Below are positions 27,448-36,909 of a DNA stretch of 64,000 nt, piece by piece. Each line of letters starts with the position of its first letter. Positions within the stretch are counted from its first letter, which is position 1. Below the pieces are notes generated by a model that was not told the DNA's origin, made no database searches, and worked only from the letters and a program-made list of their open reading frames with translations. A program made the translations under genes and the position numbers. Origin of the DNA: Castellaniella sp049651205 (GTDB lineage: Bacteria; Pseudomonadota; Gammaproteobacteria; Burkholderiales; Burkholderiaceae_B); NCBI RefSeq assembly GCF_049651205.1, contig NZ_JBASBR010000015.1, positions 104,429 to 168,428 on the forward strand. The letters run 5' to 3'.

Positions 27448-27864
27448 TTACGGTTGGCGGCAGGGTCTGAGTAGCGTGACATCACCATCAGTAGGCATCA
27501 CGCCGCGCAAGGGTTGGCAGTGTCCTTTGACGCACCAGTCGTAATCCGCCGTATAAGGCGAGCGGGTGAGGCGCAGGATCTGGAGTGGTTTGGTGTGCGG
27601 TTGATACTCGTACCATCCGTCGGCGTGGTGTACGGCATCTGGGGGAGGATCCATCCCCGCCCCCGAGCCCAGCACACGTGCCTTGCCCGCCACCAGCACT
27701 GGCTGGCCTTGGGCATCGGTTTGCACGCGGTAGTCTTCTTCCCAACGGATTTTCTCGATGGAGTGCGTCCAGGCCAGCGTAAACGCCTGGACGGGCACAA
27801 AGCGTGGCGGCAACTGCGGAGTTGCCGCCAGTGTGAAGCAAACGCCCAATGCACCCAGCATCAT
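27448..27864 (-). CDS. DUF1850 protein, TAXI-TRAP transporter partner
   Basis: A 138-aa protein with a short hydrophobic start (LGALGVCFTLAA) and DUF1850 features: FTLAWTHSIEKIRWEEDYRV and GAGMDPPPDAVHHADGWYEY. DUF1850 proteins occur almost only next to fused TRAP permeases of the TAXI class. The ATG at 27864 overlaps the permease stop codon, showing translational coupling. The role is thought to be in transporter assembly or regulation but is not established. Confidence 0.82.
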   Translation of the reverse strand: MMLGALGVCFTLAATPQLPPRFVPVQAFTLAWTHSIEKIRWEEDYRVQTDAQGQPVLVAGKARVLGSGAGMDPPPDAVHHADGWYEYQPHTKPLQILRLTRSPYTADYDWCVKGHCQPLRGVMPTDGDVTLLRPCRQP

Positions 27865-29894
27865 GCCGCCTGTGCCGCAGCCTGGCGGCGTGATCGAAGT
27901 ACATGCCAGACCAGGAACAGGGCAGTGGCTGCAAAGCCGATATCGTCTGTCATGGGGATGGCCGCCACCAGCAAGGCCGCTGCCAGCACCACATAGATGC
28001 GCTCGAAGGCATTGATGCGGGTGATGAGAAAGCCCGTCATGCCTGCACCCCACAGCGTGATGGCCACCAGTGCCTTGAAGACGATGTAGACGACTGCCAG
28101 TACCGCGCTGATACTCCAGCTGTCAAAGCCTTGCAGCATCAGTGCGGGGGAGTACACCGCCATGTAAGGCACCACAAAGCCCGCCACCGCCACGCGCAAG
28201 GCCTGGATACTGATCTTGAGGCCGTTTTCGCGGGCGATGGGGGCCGCCGCAAAGGCGGCCAGCGCCACTGGAGGAGTGAGATCGGCCATGATGCCAAAAT
28301 AAAACACAAACATGTGCGAAATAATGAGTGGCACACCCAGCTTGAGCAAAATGGGTGCAGCCAGCGAGCTGGTGATGATGTAGTTGGGGATGGTGGGGAT
28401 GCCCATGCCCAGCACCAGGCAGGTGATCATGGTGAGAAACAGCGCCAGGAACAGATTGTTTTCGCCGATCGCAATTACCTGGCCACCGAATTCGGCCGCC
28501 ACACCCGTGAGGTTGATGATGCCGATGATGACGCCTACCAGTGCGCAGGCTGCGGCTACCGACAAAGCGTTACGCGCGCCTTCGGCCAGCGAGTTGATGG
28601 CTAGCTTAAGCGTTTGGTGGCCATGGCGGCGAAACAGCAAGATTGCCGCCAGCACGGCGATGACGGCGAAGAAATCGGTGACGCCAAACCGGACAAACCC
28701 CGCGCAGGCAATGCCTAGCAGCAACCAGAACAGATAGCGCAGCATCATGGGCCGTGCGCCCTGGATGACGGCGGCGCCGAAAATCAGGATGACTGTAAGG
28801 CCCAAGCCAATGGTGCCTGAAAACAGCGGTGTATAACCCGAGAACAGCAGTGCCACCAGGCCGATCAGGGGCAGTAGCAGATACCAGCTTTTTCGGACGG
28901 CGGTCCAGGGGTTTGGGCAGTCTTCTTTGGCCAGGCCGTGCAGGCCGCGCCGGCCGGCCTCAAGGTGCACGGTTAGAAACGCGGTGGTGAAATACAGAAT
29001 AGCCGGGATGATGGCCGCCTTGATCACATCCACATAGGGAATGTTGAGGGTTTCAGCCATGATGAAGGCCACGGCGCCCATCACCGGCGGCATGATCTGC
29101 CCGCCCATGCTGGATGTGGCCTCGACGCCGCCTGCAAATGCGGACGAATATCCAAAGCGTTTCATCAATGGGATGGTGAACTGCCCGGTGGTAACCACGT
29201 TAGCCACACCCGAGCCATTGATGGTGCCCATCAGGCCCGAGCTGACCACCGACACTTTGGCGGGCCCGCCACGGGTATGGCCCACCATCCCCATGGAGAA
29301 GTCGCTGAACAGCTGGATCATGCCGGCTTGCTCAAGGAAGGCCCCGAACAAAATAAACAGATAGATGTACGTGGACGACACGTAGGTGGGCGTACCGTAA
29401 ATGCCTTCGACGCCGAAGCTCATGGTGCTGACGATTTGGTCGATCCCGTAGCCGCGATGCATGAAAGGCCCCGGGATGTACTGACCAAACAGCCCGTAAG
29501 CCAGAAACAGGCCGCAGATGATGGGCAGCGCCCAGCCCATCATGCGTCGGGTGGCCTCAAACACCAGAATGATGGTGATGATCCCCACCACCATGTCGGC
29601 GTCTGTCATTTGGCCTGCGCGAGCAGTGAGGTCGGACTCGTACACCCAGTGATAGAGACTGATGACAAAGCCGACGGTGCCCAGTGTCCAGCCAATGGTT
29701 TGGCCCAGGCGCCCGCTGCGTGCATACAGCGTAAACACCATCAACAGCACAAAGCCCACGTGTATGGCACGGATGACCTGGCTGGAAAGCGGGCTGTAGG
29801 CGGCTGTCCAGATCTGGAAGCAGGAGAAAATAACGGCAATCCAGAAAACGCCGCGCGGCATCGGTTTATCGACGTACTCGTGAGCAGAACTCAT
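27861..29894 (-). CDS. TRAP transporter fused permease (TAXI class)
   Basis: A 677-aa protein with about 17-19 membrane segments that fuses the small (DctQ-like) and large (DctM-like) TRAP subunits. Diagnostic segments are NGSGVANVVTTGQFTIPLMKR (in part), GGVEATSSMGGQIMPPVMGA, and MGIPTIPNYIITSSLAAPIL. It imports organic anions with Na+ or H+ and a periplasmic TAXI-type binding protein. The binding-protein gene lies upstream and DUF1850 downstream on the same strand. Confidence 0.92.
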   Translation of the reverse strand: MSSAHEYVDKPMPRGVFWIAVIFSCFQIWTAAYSPLSSQVIRAIHVGFVLLMVFTLYARSGRLGQTIGWTLGTVGFVISLYHWVYESDLTARAGQMTDADMVVGIITIILVFEATRRMMGWALPIICGLFLAYGLFGQYIPGPFMHRGYGIDQIVSTMSFGVEGIYGTPTYVSSTYIYLFILFGAFLEQAGMIQLFSDFSMGMVGHTRGGPAKVSVVSSGLMGTINGSGVANVVTTGQFTIPLMKRFGYSSAFAGGVEATSSMGGQIMPPVMGAVAFIMAETLNIPYVDVIKAAIIPAILYFTTAFLTVHLEAGRRGLHGLAKEDCPNPWTAVRKSWYLLLPLIGLVALLFSGYTPLFSGTIGLGLTVILIFGAAVIQGARPMMLRYLFWLLLGIACAGFVRFGVTDFFAVIAVLAAILLFRRHGHQTLKLAINSLAEGARNALSVAAACALVGVIIGIINLTGVAAEFGGQVIAIGENNLFLALFLTMITCLVLGMGIPTIPNYIITSSLAAPILLKLGVPLIISHMFVFYFGIMADLTPPVALAAFAAAPIARENGLKISIQALRVAVAGFVVPYMAVYSPALMLQGFDSWSISAVLAVVYIVFKALVAITLWGAGMTGFLITRINAFERIYVVLAAALLVAAIPMTDDIGFAATALFLVWHVLRSRRQAAAQAA

Positions 29895-29982
29895 GGTGTG
29901 TTCCAGGGGATAAAAGGACGGGCCGGGAGGGGGGGCTTGCGGGGCGCCGTCGCGGTAAACAAAAACAGATTTCAGGCTAAAT

Positions 29983-30015
29983 AAGCCCCCTCGGGGGAAA
30001 CACCGGAGGGGGCTT
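29983..30015 (-). terminator. Strong hairpin between the TAXI binding protein and permease genes
   Basis: AAGCCCCCTC (29983-29992) pairs with GAGGGGGCTT (30006-30015), ten perfect pairs. On the minus strand CTTATTTAG follows, a weak U-tract. In this place it probably lowers read-through into the permease gene or protects the binding-protein mRNA, giving more binding protein than permease. Confidence 0.6.
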
Positions 30016-30045
30016 GGGCACTGCGTGTGGCGTAGTGAGCTGATC

Positions 30046-31002
30046 TTATTTGATCAGGCCGACTTCTTTGTAATAGCGCTCGGCGCCGGGGTGCACCGGA
30101 ACAGGCATGCCTTTGAGGGCATTGGCGAGTTCGATGGATTTGGCCGAGTTGTGCGTGGATTTGAGGGTATCGAGTTGCTCGTAGAAGACTTTGGTCATCT
30201 GGTAGACGAGGTCGTCGGGGACGTCTTTGGACGTGATGAGGAAGTTGGGGACAGCCACCGTGGCGACGTCGCCGGCCATGCCATCATAGGTGTCGGCAGG
30301 GATGACCGCCGGTTGATAGGCGGGGTTGTTGATTTTGGCGACGACATCGGCAGGGATGGGCACTACGACGATCTTGACCGAAGTGGCCAGGTCGCGGATG
30401 GAAGACACGCCCAGGCCTGCGGATTGCAGGGTGACATCCAGCTGACGGTTTTTCATGAGTTCGACGGATTCGCCAAACGGCAGGTATTCGACCTTGTCGA
30501 AGTCGTCGTAGCTGAGGCCGGCGGCCTTGAGTACGGCACGGGCGTTGAGCTCGGTGCCCGAACGCGCAGCACCCACGGAGATGCGCTTGCCTTTGAGATC
30601 AGCCAGGGTTTTGATGCCAGACTCGGCGTTAGCGACGATCTGGATATAGTTGTTGTAGGTGGCTGTCATGCCGCGCAGTTTTGTGAGCGGTGCCTTGAAG
30701 CCGGCTTCGGTGTTGCCTTTGTAGGCATCAGAGACGGTGTCGGCCAGCGCAAAGGCAAGCTCGCCACGCCCGGCCTGGATCAGGTTCATGTTTTCGGCAG
30801 AGGCCTTGGTAACCTGGGCTGTGGATTTGGCGTCGGGGATGTGTTTGTTATAGATTTGTGACAGTGCCACACCCATGGGGTAATAGACGCCGCTTTGGCC
30901 ACCTGTGAGAATATTGATGAACTTGGTATCAGCATGGGCAGGGAGCGCTGCGACAGCGGCGACGGCCATGGCTGCAGTAGCCAGCCATTGAGTGAGTTTC
31001 AT
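30046..31002 (-). CDS. TAXI-family TRAP solute-binding protein
   Basis: A 318-aa periplasmic protein. It has a signal peptide ending LPAHAD, then the TAXI hallmark ILTGGQSGVYYPMGVALSQIY and VGAARSGTELNARAVLKAAG. It delivers an unknown small organic anion to the fused permease downstream. The ribosome site is AAGGAAAG just before the ATG. It is the first gene of a three-gene operon, separated from the permease by a hairpin. Confidence 0.92.
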   Translation of the reverse strand: MKLTQWLATAAMAVAAVAALPAHADTKFINILTGGQSGVYYPMGVALSQIYNKHIPDAKSTAQVTKASAENMNLIQAGRGELAFALADTVSDAYKGNTEAGFKAPLTKLRGMTATYNNYIQIVANAESGIKTLADLKGKRISVGAARSGTELNARAVLKAAGLSYDDFDKVEYLPFGESVELMKNRQLDVTLQSAGLGVSSIRDLATSVKIVVVPIPADVVAKINNPAYQPAVIPADTYDGMAGDVATVAVPNFLITSKDVPDDLVYQMTKVFYEQLDTLKSTHNSAKSIELANALKGMPVPVHPGAERYYKEVGLIK

Positions 31003-31097
31003 GTGCTTTCCTTATATGTTGCGGGCAAAGTCAGATCGACAATGATAACAGGCCAAAAACCGCATGAAACTGAGGAATCACCCTAGGGGCCGCGCGC

Positions 31098-32567
31098 GTG
31101 CGCAGGTACACTGTCAACCTGCGTACAGGCGCATTGCCCACAGTCATCATGAAACCACCCTCCCTGCCGCGCATCAATTTGCTTGAACCCGCCGTGATGC
31201 TGGCCACTGCATTGCAGTGGCTGATTCTCGCGTCGCTGGTGGGTCTTATCGTGGGCACCGGGGTCAGCCTGTTTTTGCACGCCTTGTTTCTCTCCACCGA
31301 CAGCACCCTGCATGTACCGCACTGGGCTTACTGGCTGATGCTGCCGGCCGCCGGCCTGATCAACGGGCTGTTGATGGTCTACGGCTATCGTGCGCTGGGC
31401 ACGCCGGGCCTTAAGGATTCCATCTTTGCCGCGGTGCACGAACAAGGCGGCCGTATGCCCTGGCGCACCTTGCTGCTCAAACCCGTTGCGGCCATTATCA
31501 CGCTGGCCAGTGGTGGCTCTGCTGGCAAAGAAGGCCCCTGTTCTCATTTGGGTGCGTCGTTGGCGGCTGCGGTGGGGCAGGTGTTTCGGCTTAACCGCGA
31601 GTTGCGCCAGCGGATTGTGGCCTGTGGCGTCAGCGCAGGCTTTGCCAGCGTCTTTGGTACACCGATCGCTGGTGCGCTGTATGGGGTGGAAATGCTCATC
31701 ATCGGCCGTATCCGCCATGATTTTTTGTTTCCTGCACTGATTGCCGGCATCACTTCGTTTCAGGTCAGCAAAGGCCTGGGCATTGTCTACCAGTATTACG
31801 AAGTCCCTGTCCTGCCGGCGTTTTCCGAGTCGATCTTCTTGCGCACGGTGCTTATCGGCATGCTGTGTGGCGTAGTGGCCCGTATCTTTGTGGATCTCAT
31901 CTATGCCGTGCGCAACGCCTGCCACCGGATACAGGCGCGCTATCAGATCTGGCCGCCGCTGATGCCGTTGATGGGTGGCCTGGTGTTGGCGGCGCTGGTC
32001 ACCGTCATCCCCACTGATTACCTCGGTTTAAGCCTGCCCCTGATGGATCAGGCCCTGCAAGGCGAGGCTATGCCCTATCTGGGTTTTCTCTGGAAATCGC
32101 TGCTTGTGGCCGTTACCTTGGGCTCGGGCTTTTATGGTGGTATCGTCACGCCGCAGTTTGTTATCGGGGCTGTGGCCGGCAACGCCTTTGCCCACCTGTT
32201 TGGCATCAGCCCCACCCTGGGGGCGGCCGTTGGCCTGGTGTCGGTGGTGGCGGCAGCCTCCAATACACCGCTGGCGGCCATCCTGATGGGGGTCGAACTC
32301 TTTGGTGGCGTGGTGGGCACGGTGTATGTCTCGGGAGCTGCCATTGCAGCTTATTTGATCATTGGCCATCGTAGCGTTTACCCTGACCAGCGGCTTGGGT
32401 ACGCCAAGTCGTCCTGGATGCGGGTACGTCCTGATATTCCAGTCGGCCAGGAAAAAACCCACTTGTCCTGGGGGCTGTTAAAAAGTTGGCGCCAGGTGCG
32501 TTCGCAAGGCCTGCGGGCCTGGTTGCGGGCCTGGTGGCAATCCGTCCGTCAAGGGAAACACACATGA
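31098..32567 (+). CDS. ClC-family chloride channel or H+/Cl- antiporter
   Basis: A 489-aa membrane protein. The ClC selectivity motifs are seen as GGSAGKEGPCSHLG (the GxEGP motif with the gating Glu) and GSGFYGGIVTPQFVIGA (GxFxP-like). The GTG at 31098 has AGGGG 8 bp upstream; an ATG at 31149 without a clear ribosome site gives a form 17 residues shorter. Its last codons overlap the start of the antiporter gene by ATGA, so the two ion transporters are made together, perhaps for pH or osmotic balance. Confidence 0.88.
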   Translation: MRRYTVNLRTGALPTVIMKPPSLPRINLLEPAVMLATALQWLILASLVGLIVGTGVSLFLHALFLSTDSTLHVPHWAYWLMLPAAGLINGLLMVYGYRALGTPGLKDSIFAAVHEQGGRMPWRTLLLKPVAAIITLASGGSAGKEGPCSHLGASLAAAVGQVFRLNRELRQRIVACGVSAGFASVFGTPIAGALYGVEMLIIGRIRHDFLFPALIAGITSFQVSKGLGIVYQYYEVPVLPAFSESIFLRTVLIGMLCGVVARIFVDLIYAVRNACHRIQARYQIWPPLMPLMGGLVLAALVTVIPTDYLGLSLPLMDQALQGEAMPYLGFLWKSLLVAVTLGSGFYGGIVTPQFVIGAVAGNAFAHLFGISPTLGAAVGLVSVVAAASNTPLAAILMGVELFGGVVGTVYVSGAAIAAYLIIGHRSVYPDQRLGYAKSSWMRVRPDIPVGQEKTHLSWGLLKSWRQVRSQGLRAWLRAWWQSVRQGKHT

Positions 32568-34444
32568 CGATCAGTTCAGAACTCCTCCTGGCCAGTATCG
32601 GCGTAATTGCGATGGCTGCCCAATGGCTGGCCTGGAAACTGCGCGTACCGGCCATTTTATTTTTGTTGCTTGCCGGTATTGCGGTGGGCCCCATGGCCGG
32701 CTGGCTCAATCCCGATGAACTCTTTGGCCCGTTGTTATTTCCGGTGGTTTCGCTGGCTGTGGCCGTGATTCTGTTTGAAGGCAGCCTGACGCTCGAGTTT
32801 CATCAAACCCGGGATCTTAAGCAGGTGGTGCGCCGCCTGGTGGGGGGCGGGGTGCTGATTACCTGGGCGGTGGCGGCCGGTGCAGTGCATTGGCTGCTTG
32901 ATTTCCCCTGGGATCTGGCGATTTTGTTTGGTGCCATCACCTGCGTCACAGGCCCGACGGTGATTGCGCCGCTGCTTAAAACGGTCAAGCCGGTGGCGCC
33001 GGTGGCCCATGCCCTGCGCTGGGAGGGCATCCTTATCGATCCCATTGGCGCCATTCTGGCCGTGCTGTCCTACGATCTGATGGTGGCCTTGCGTACGGGC
33101 CTGGAGTGGGGCTACGCCCTGCTGTCTTTGGGGGGCACCGTGGTCACGGGTCTTTGCATCGGCATTGGTGCAGGCTGGTTGTTGGCCCTGCTGCTGCGTC
33201 GCGGCTGGATTCCGGATTCGCTGCTCAATCTCTCGGTGCTGGCCTCGGTGTTTGCGGCATTTTCGCTATCCAACGCCGTGCAGCACGAGTCCGGGCTGCT
33301 GGCCGTCACCATCATGGGGATCTGGCTGGCCAATCGTCCGGGGGTGCCCGTGCACGATATTCTTGAATTTAAAGAAACCCTTAGCCAGATTCTGCTGTCT
33401 GCCCTGTTTATTTTGCTGGCTGCCCGTGTGGCCCCCGGCCAGATTTTCAGCCTGGGATGGCCGGCACTGGCCGTGCTGGTGTGTATGTTGGGCATTGGCC
33501 GCCCCCTTAAGGTGCTGTATGCCACCTGGGGCTCAAAACTGAATTGGCGCGAGCGTGGCCTGTTGGCCTGGATTGCCCCGCGCGGGATTGTGGCCGCCGC
33601 GGTGTCGGCTTTGTTTGCGCTGCGGCTGGAGTCTCTGGATGTGCCGTTTTCGGAGCGCCTCCTGCCCATGACCTTCCTGGTGATTATTGGCACCGTCATC
33701 TGGCAAAGCCTTACGGCCCGGCCCATGGCGCGCCTGCTGAAAGCTGCCGAGCCTGATCGGGTGGGCTTTTTGATTTCGGGGGCCAACCCGGTGGCGCGCG
33801 CCATTGGCCGGGCCCTGCACGAGCAAAACATCCCTGTGCGTCTGTGCGACAGTGATTGGTACAGTTTGTCGAAAGCGCGCATGCTGGGCTTGCCCACCTA
33901 CCATGGCAGCCCCTTGTCAGAACACGCCCAGCACAATCTGGACACCAACGGCCTGGGGCGCCTGCTGGCGCTGGGCACACGCGACCACGTCAATCAGCTG
34001 ATCATGGTGCGAGGCCGCGACGAGTTTGGCAAGCAAAAGGTTTTTAGCCTGCCCTTGTCTCAGGATGATGATCCCTCGCAAAGACATGCGGTGGATCCCG
34101 AATATCGCGGCCGCACCTTGTTTGCGCCCGGCGTGGGTTACTGGAAATTGTCTGCTTTGTTGATGGCAGGCGCACAAATCAAGGCTACCCGCCTATCCGA
34201 GAACTTCACTTTTCAGCAATATAAAAGGCAAGATCGCAACCGGCAGGTGATCCCGCTATTTGCGCTAAACCCCAAGGGGTATGCGATTCCTTTTACGCTG
34301 GATCAGGATCTGCAGCCCGAGGCAGGCTGGACGGTGATTGGCCTGCACGCAGCCAACAGCGAAAGCGCTGCTGCCGAAGACCCCAATAAAAGTGAAGTGA
34401 TAACCAACCTGCGGGCGGTGTCCGAGACGCCACACGCTGCCTGA
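32564..34444 (+). CDS. CPA1-type Na+(K+)/H+ antiporter with C-terminal cytoplasmic domain
   Basis: About 626 aa. The N-terminal 400 residues have 12-13 membrane segments with the CPA1 signatures LAVAVILFEGSLTL (the FEG motif), RWEGILIDPIGAI (the ND-equivalent region) and WIAPRGIVAAAVSALFAL. The C-terminal 220 residues contain a TrkA-N-like segment (FLISGANPVARAIGRALHEQ ... VRLCDSDWYSLSKARMLG) that could bind nucleotide and regulate transport. The ribosome site AAGGGA precedes the ATG, inside the end of the ClC gene. Confidence 0.9.
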   Translation: MTISSELLLASIGVIAMAAQWLAWKLRVPAILFLLLAGIAVGPMAGWLNPDELFGPLLFPVVSLAVAVILFEGSLTLEFHQTRDLKQVVRRLVGGGVLITWAVAAGAVHWLLDFPWDLAILFGAITCVTGPTVIAPLLKTVKPVAPVAHALRWEGILIDPIGAILAVLSYDLMVALRTGLEWGYALLSLGGTVVTGLCIGIGAGWLLALLLRRGWIPDSLLNLSVLASVFAAFSLSNAVQHESGLLAVTIMGIWLANRPGVPVHDILEFKETLSQILLSALFILLAARVAPGQIFSLGWPALAVLVCMLGIGRPLKVLYATWGSKLNWRERGLLAWIAPRGIVAAAVSALFALRLESLDVPFSERLLPMTFLVIIGTVIWQSLTARPMARLLKAAEPDRVGFLISGANPVARAIGRALHEQNIPVRLCDSDWYSLSKARMLGLPTYHGSPLSEHAQHNLDTNGLGRLLALGTRDHVNQLIMVRGRDEFGKQKVFSLPLSQDDDPSQRHAVDPEYRGRTLFAPGVGYWKLSALLMAGAQIKATRLSENFTFQQYKRQDRNRQVIPLFALNPKGYAIPFTLDQDLQPEAGWTVIGLHAANSESAAAEDPNKSEVITNLRAVSETPHAA

Positions 34445-34474
34445 AGCAGATCCGGGTACCGCTGTTTGGCAGAC

Positions 34475-35173
34475 TTACACCGACAGATAGCGGTGTTGCG
34501 TCTCGGTGTCTTGCAAAAGCGCCTGGCTGGTAGAACCATGCACGATGCGGCCCTTCTCCAGGATATAAGCGTGTTTGGCGTGCTTTAGCGCAAAATGCAC
34601 GCTTTGGTCGGTAAACAGGATGGTGGTGGTGGCCGAGAGCTCGTCGATCAGCTGCCCGATTTGCTGCACGATAACTGGCGCCAGGCCTTCGTTGGGCTCG
34701 TCCAGCAACAGCAGTTGCGGCTGACTCATCAGAGACCGCGCCACTGCCAGCATCTGCTGTTGCCCGCCCGATAGTTTCCCGCCATCGCGGTTGGCAAGCT
34801 CTGCCAGCATGGGGTATTGGTCGAAGATGCGCTCGACTGTCCAGGTGTGCGTGCTTCCCGGCCGGTGGTATTCGCCGATTTCCAGGTTTTCGCGCACCGT
34901 CAGGGTGGGCAGGATGCGGCGGTCTTCGGGTACCAGGCTGATGCCCATGCGGGCAATGCGCCAGGCCGGTAACCCCGCAATATTTTTGCCCTCAAAATGG
35001 ATGGCGCCCTGACGCGGTGGGGTAAGCCCCATGATGCTGCGCAGGGTGGTGGTCTTGCCCGCACCGTTGCGTCCCAGGAGGCACACGGTTTCGCCTGCCT
35101 TGAGCTCAAATGACACCCCCTGGAGGGCGTGGCTTTCGCCGTAGAAAGTATGGATGTCCTGCACCGCCAGCAT
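34475..35173 (-). CDS. livF: Branched-chain amino-acid type ABC transporter ATPase (LivF)
   Basis: A 232-aa ABC ATPase with Walker A GRNGAGKTTTLRSI, signature LSGGQQQMLAVARSL and Walker B LLLLDEPNEGLAP, where the ENEGLAP-like text is typical for LivF. It is the last gene of a five-gene operon. Its start overlaps the livG stop by one base. Confidence 0.94.
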   Translation of the reverse strand: MLAVQDIHTFYGESHALQGVSFELKAGETVCLLGRNGAGKTTTLRSIMGLTPPRQGAIHFEGKNIAGLPAWRIARMGISLVPEDRRILPTLTVRENLEIGEYHRPGSTHTWTVERIFDQYPMLAELANRDGGKLSGGQQQMLAVARSLMSQPQLLLLDEPNEGLAPVIVQQIGQLIDELSATTTILFTDQSVHFALKHAKHAYILEKGRIVHGSTSQALLQDTETQHRYLSV

Positions 35174-35952
35174 CAGGTTTGCTCCGTCACGGGGTCTTCC
35201 TCGCCCAGGTAGGCGCGCCGCACTTCGGGGTTGGCGCGCACCCGCTCGGGGCTGTCGAGCATCAGGCGGCTGCCGCGATGCATCACCAGGATGCGGTCGG
35301 CAAGGTCGAATACCACCCGCATATCGTGTTCGGTAATCAGAAAGGTATATTTGCCCGTTCGGGCAAGCCCTCGTACAAGCTCAACCACGCGCCCGGTTTC
35401 ATCGGGGGTCATCCCGGCGGTGGGTTCGTCCAGTAGAACAAGCTCTGGCCGGATGGCCAGAACCATAGCGATTTCTACCAGGCGTTTGTCGCCGTAGCTG
35501 ATGGTGCCGGCAATTTGCTCGGCCAGGTGAGTGAGGCCAAGGTCTTGGAGCAACTGTGTGGCTTGCTGGTGCACCTGCTGGTTGTCTGATGCGCGGTTAA
35601 GCCAGCGGCGGCTATCGCCCTGTTGCACCGTGATGGCTACCTCGACGTTCTCACGCACGCTCATTTCGGGGAAAATATTATTGATCTGAAAAGAGCGGGA
35701 GATCCCCATGCGGCTGACCACATGCGGGGCAAGGCCGCTGATTTCCTTGCCCTTGAAGCGGACGCTGCCGCTGCTGGGGTTCAGGCGTCCGGACAACAGG
35801 TTGTAAAAAGTGGTTTTTCCTGCGCCATTTGGCCCGATGATGGCCAGGGTTTCCCCCGCCTGTACATCCAGGCTGATGTCGGTAACTGCTTGTACGCCGC
35901 CAAAGTGTTTGGTCAGGCCCTTGATGCTGAGGATGGGAGATGATGCGGCCAT
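35173..35952 (-). CDS. livG: Branched-chain amino-acid type ABC transporter ATPase (LivG)
   Basis: A 259-aa ABC ATPase. Walker A is GPNGAGKTTFYNLLSG; the signature region ISYGDKRLVEIAMVLAI lacks the usual SGGQ and has the LivG-type YGxKR form; Walker B is ELVLLDEPTAGMTP. It forms the ATPase pair with LivF. It starts 3 bp after the livM stop. Confidence 0.94.
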   Translation of the reverse strand: MAASSPILSIKGLTKHFGGVQAVTDISLDVQAGETLAIIGPNGAGKTTFYNLLSGRLNPSSGSVRFKGKEISGLAPHVVSRMGISRSFQINNIFPEMSVRENVEVAITVQQGDSRRWLNRASDNQQVHQQATQLLQDLGLTHLAEQIAGTISYGDKRLVEIAMVLAIRPELVLLDEPTAGMTPDETGRVVELVRGLARTGKYTFLITEHDMRVVFDLADRILVMHRGSRLMLDSPERVRANPEVRRAYLGEEDPVTEQT

Positions 35953-35955
35953 GGC

Positions 35956-36909
35956 TTAATCCTGCCGCCGCTTGGTGCGTAAGGTGTTAAGCACCGTGCC
36001 CAGCGCACCATCGCGAAAGAACATCACCATCAGGGCCAGAATGATGCCCAGCACCAGCATCCAGGCCTGGGTGAGGCTGCTGATCCAGGTTTCCAGCAGC
36101 ACAAAGATGCCGGCACCCAGAAAGGGCCCCAGGAAATAACTGCTGCCACCCAGGATGGTCATGAGCACGGGTTGGGCCGAGGTGGTCCAGTGGGCCAGCT
36201 CGGGGCTGGCGATGCGCAAGAATGGGGCCACCAGGCCGCCGGCCAGGCCGGCAAAGGCGCCCGCGATGGTAAAGGCGGCCAGCCGGTAACGGCGCACATC
36301 CAGGCCGCAAAACGCCACGCGCTCGGGATTTTGGCGGATGGCACGCAACACCATCCCGAAAGAAGACTGGCAAATACGATGCAGCACCAAGCCCGCCACC
36401 ACCACAATGGCCAGCACCACGTGGTAATACACGGTGGGATTACCCAGCTGCACATGGATGCCCAACCCCAAAGATCCCACGGAGAATCCCGAGAGCCCGT
36501 CGCTGCCGTTGGTGACCGAGCGCCATTGGTGGATGACGCCAAACACCATCATGCCAAAGGCCAGGGTAAGCATGGCAAAGTACACCTCGTCGAGGCGCAC
36601 GCAAAAAAAGCCGATGATCAGGGCCAGGATCATCCCCGCGGCCATGGCTGCCAGCAGGCAGGCCAGCAGGGGCCATTGGAGATGCTGCAACAGCAGTGCC
36701 GTGGCATAGGCCCCGACACCGTAAAACGCCGCGTGCCCGAAACTGAGCATACCCGTGTAGCCAAACACCAGATTGAAACTGGCGGCAAACAGACCCAGGA
36801 TGAGGATCTGGGTGGCGATGAAAATATAGAAAAAAGGCGTCAGCCAGGGCAGTGCGATCAGCAGCGCCAGCAAGACAAGCAGCCCCATACGACCATACGC
36901 GGTGTTCAT
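35956..36909 (-). CDS. livM: Branched-chain amino-acid type ABC transporter permease (LivM)
   Basis: A 317-aa membrane protein with about 8-10 segments and the LivM motifs GYTGMLSFGHAAFYGVGAY (in full family form), GSDGLSGF and GGLVAPFLRIASPE. The ATG at 36909 overlaps the livH stop (ATGA); the longer upstream frame is out-of-frame livH sequence. Confidence 0.93.
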   Translation of the reverse strand: MNTAYGRMGLLVLLALLIALPWLTPFFYIFIATQILILGLFAASFNLVFGYTGMLSFGHAAFYGVGAYATALLLQHLQWPLLACLLAAMAAGMILALIIGFFCVRLDEVYFAMLTLAFGMMVFGVIHQWRSVTNGSDGLSGFSVGSLGLGIHVQLGNPTVYYHVVLAIVVVAGLVLHRICQSSFGMVLRAIRQNPERVAFCGLDVRRYRLAAFTIAGAFAGLAGGLVAPFLRIASPELAHWTTSAQPVLMTILGGSSYFLGPFLGAGIFVLLETWISSLTQAWMLVLGIILALMVMFFRDGALGTVLNTLRTKRRQD

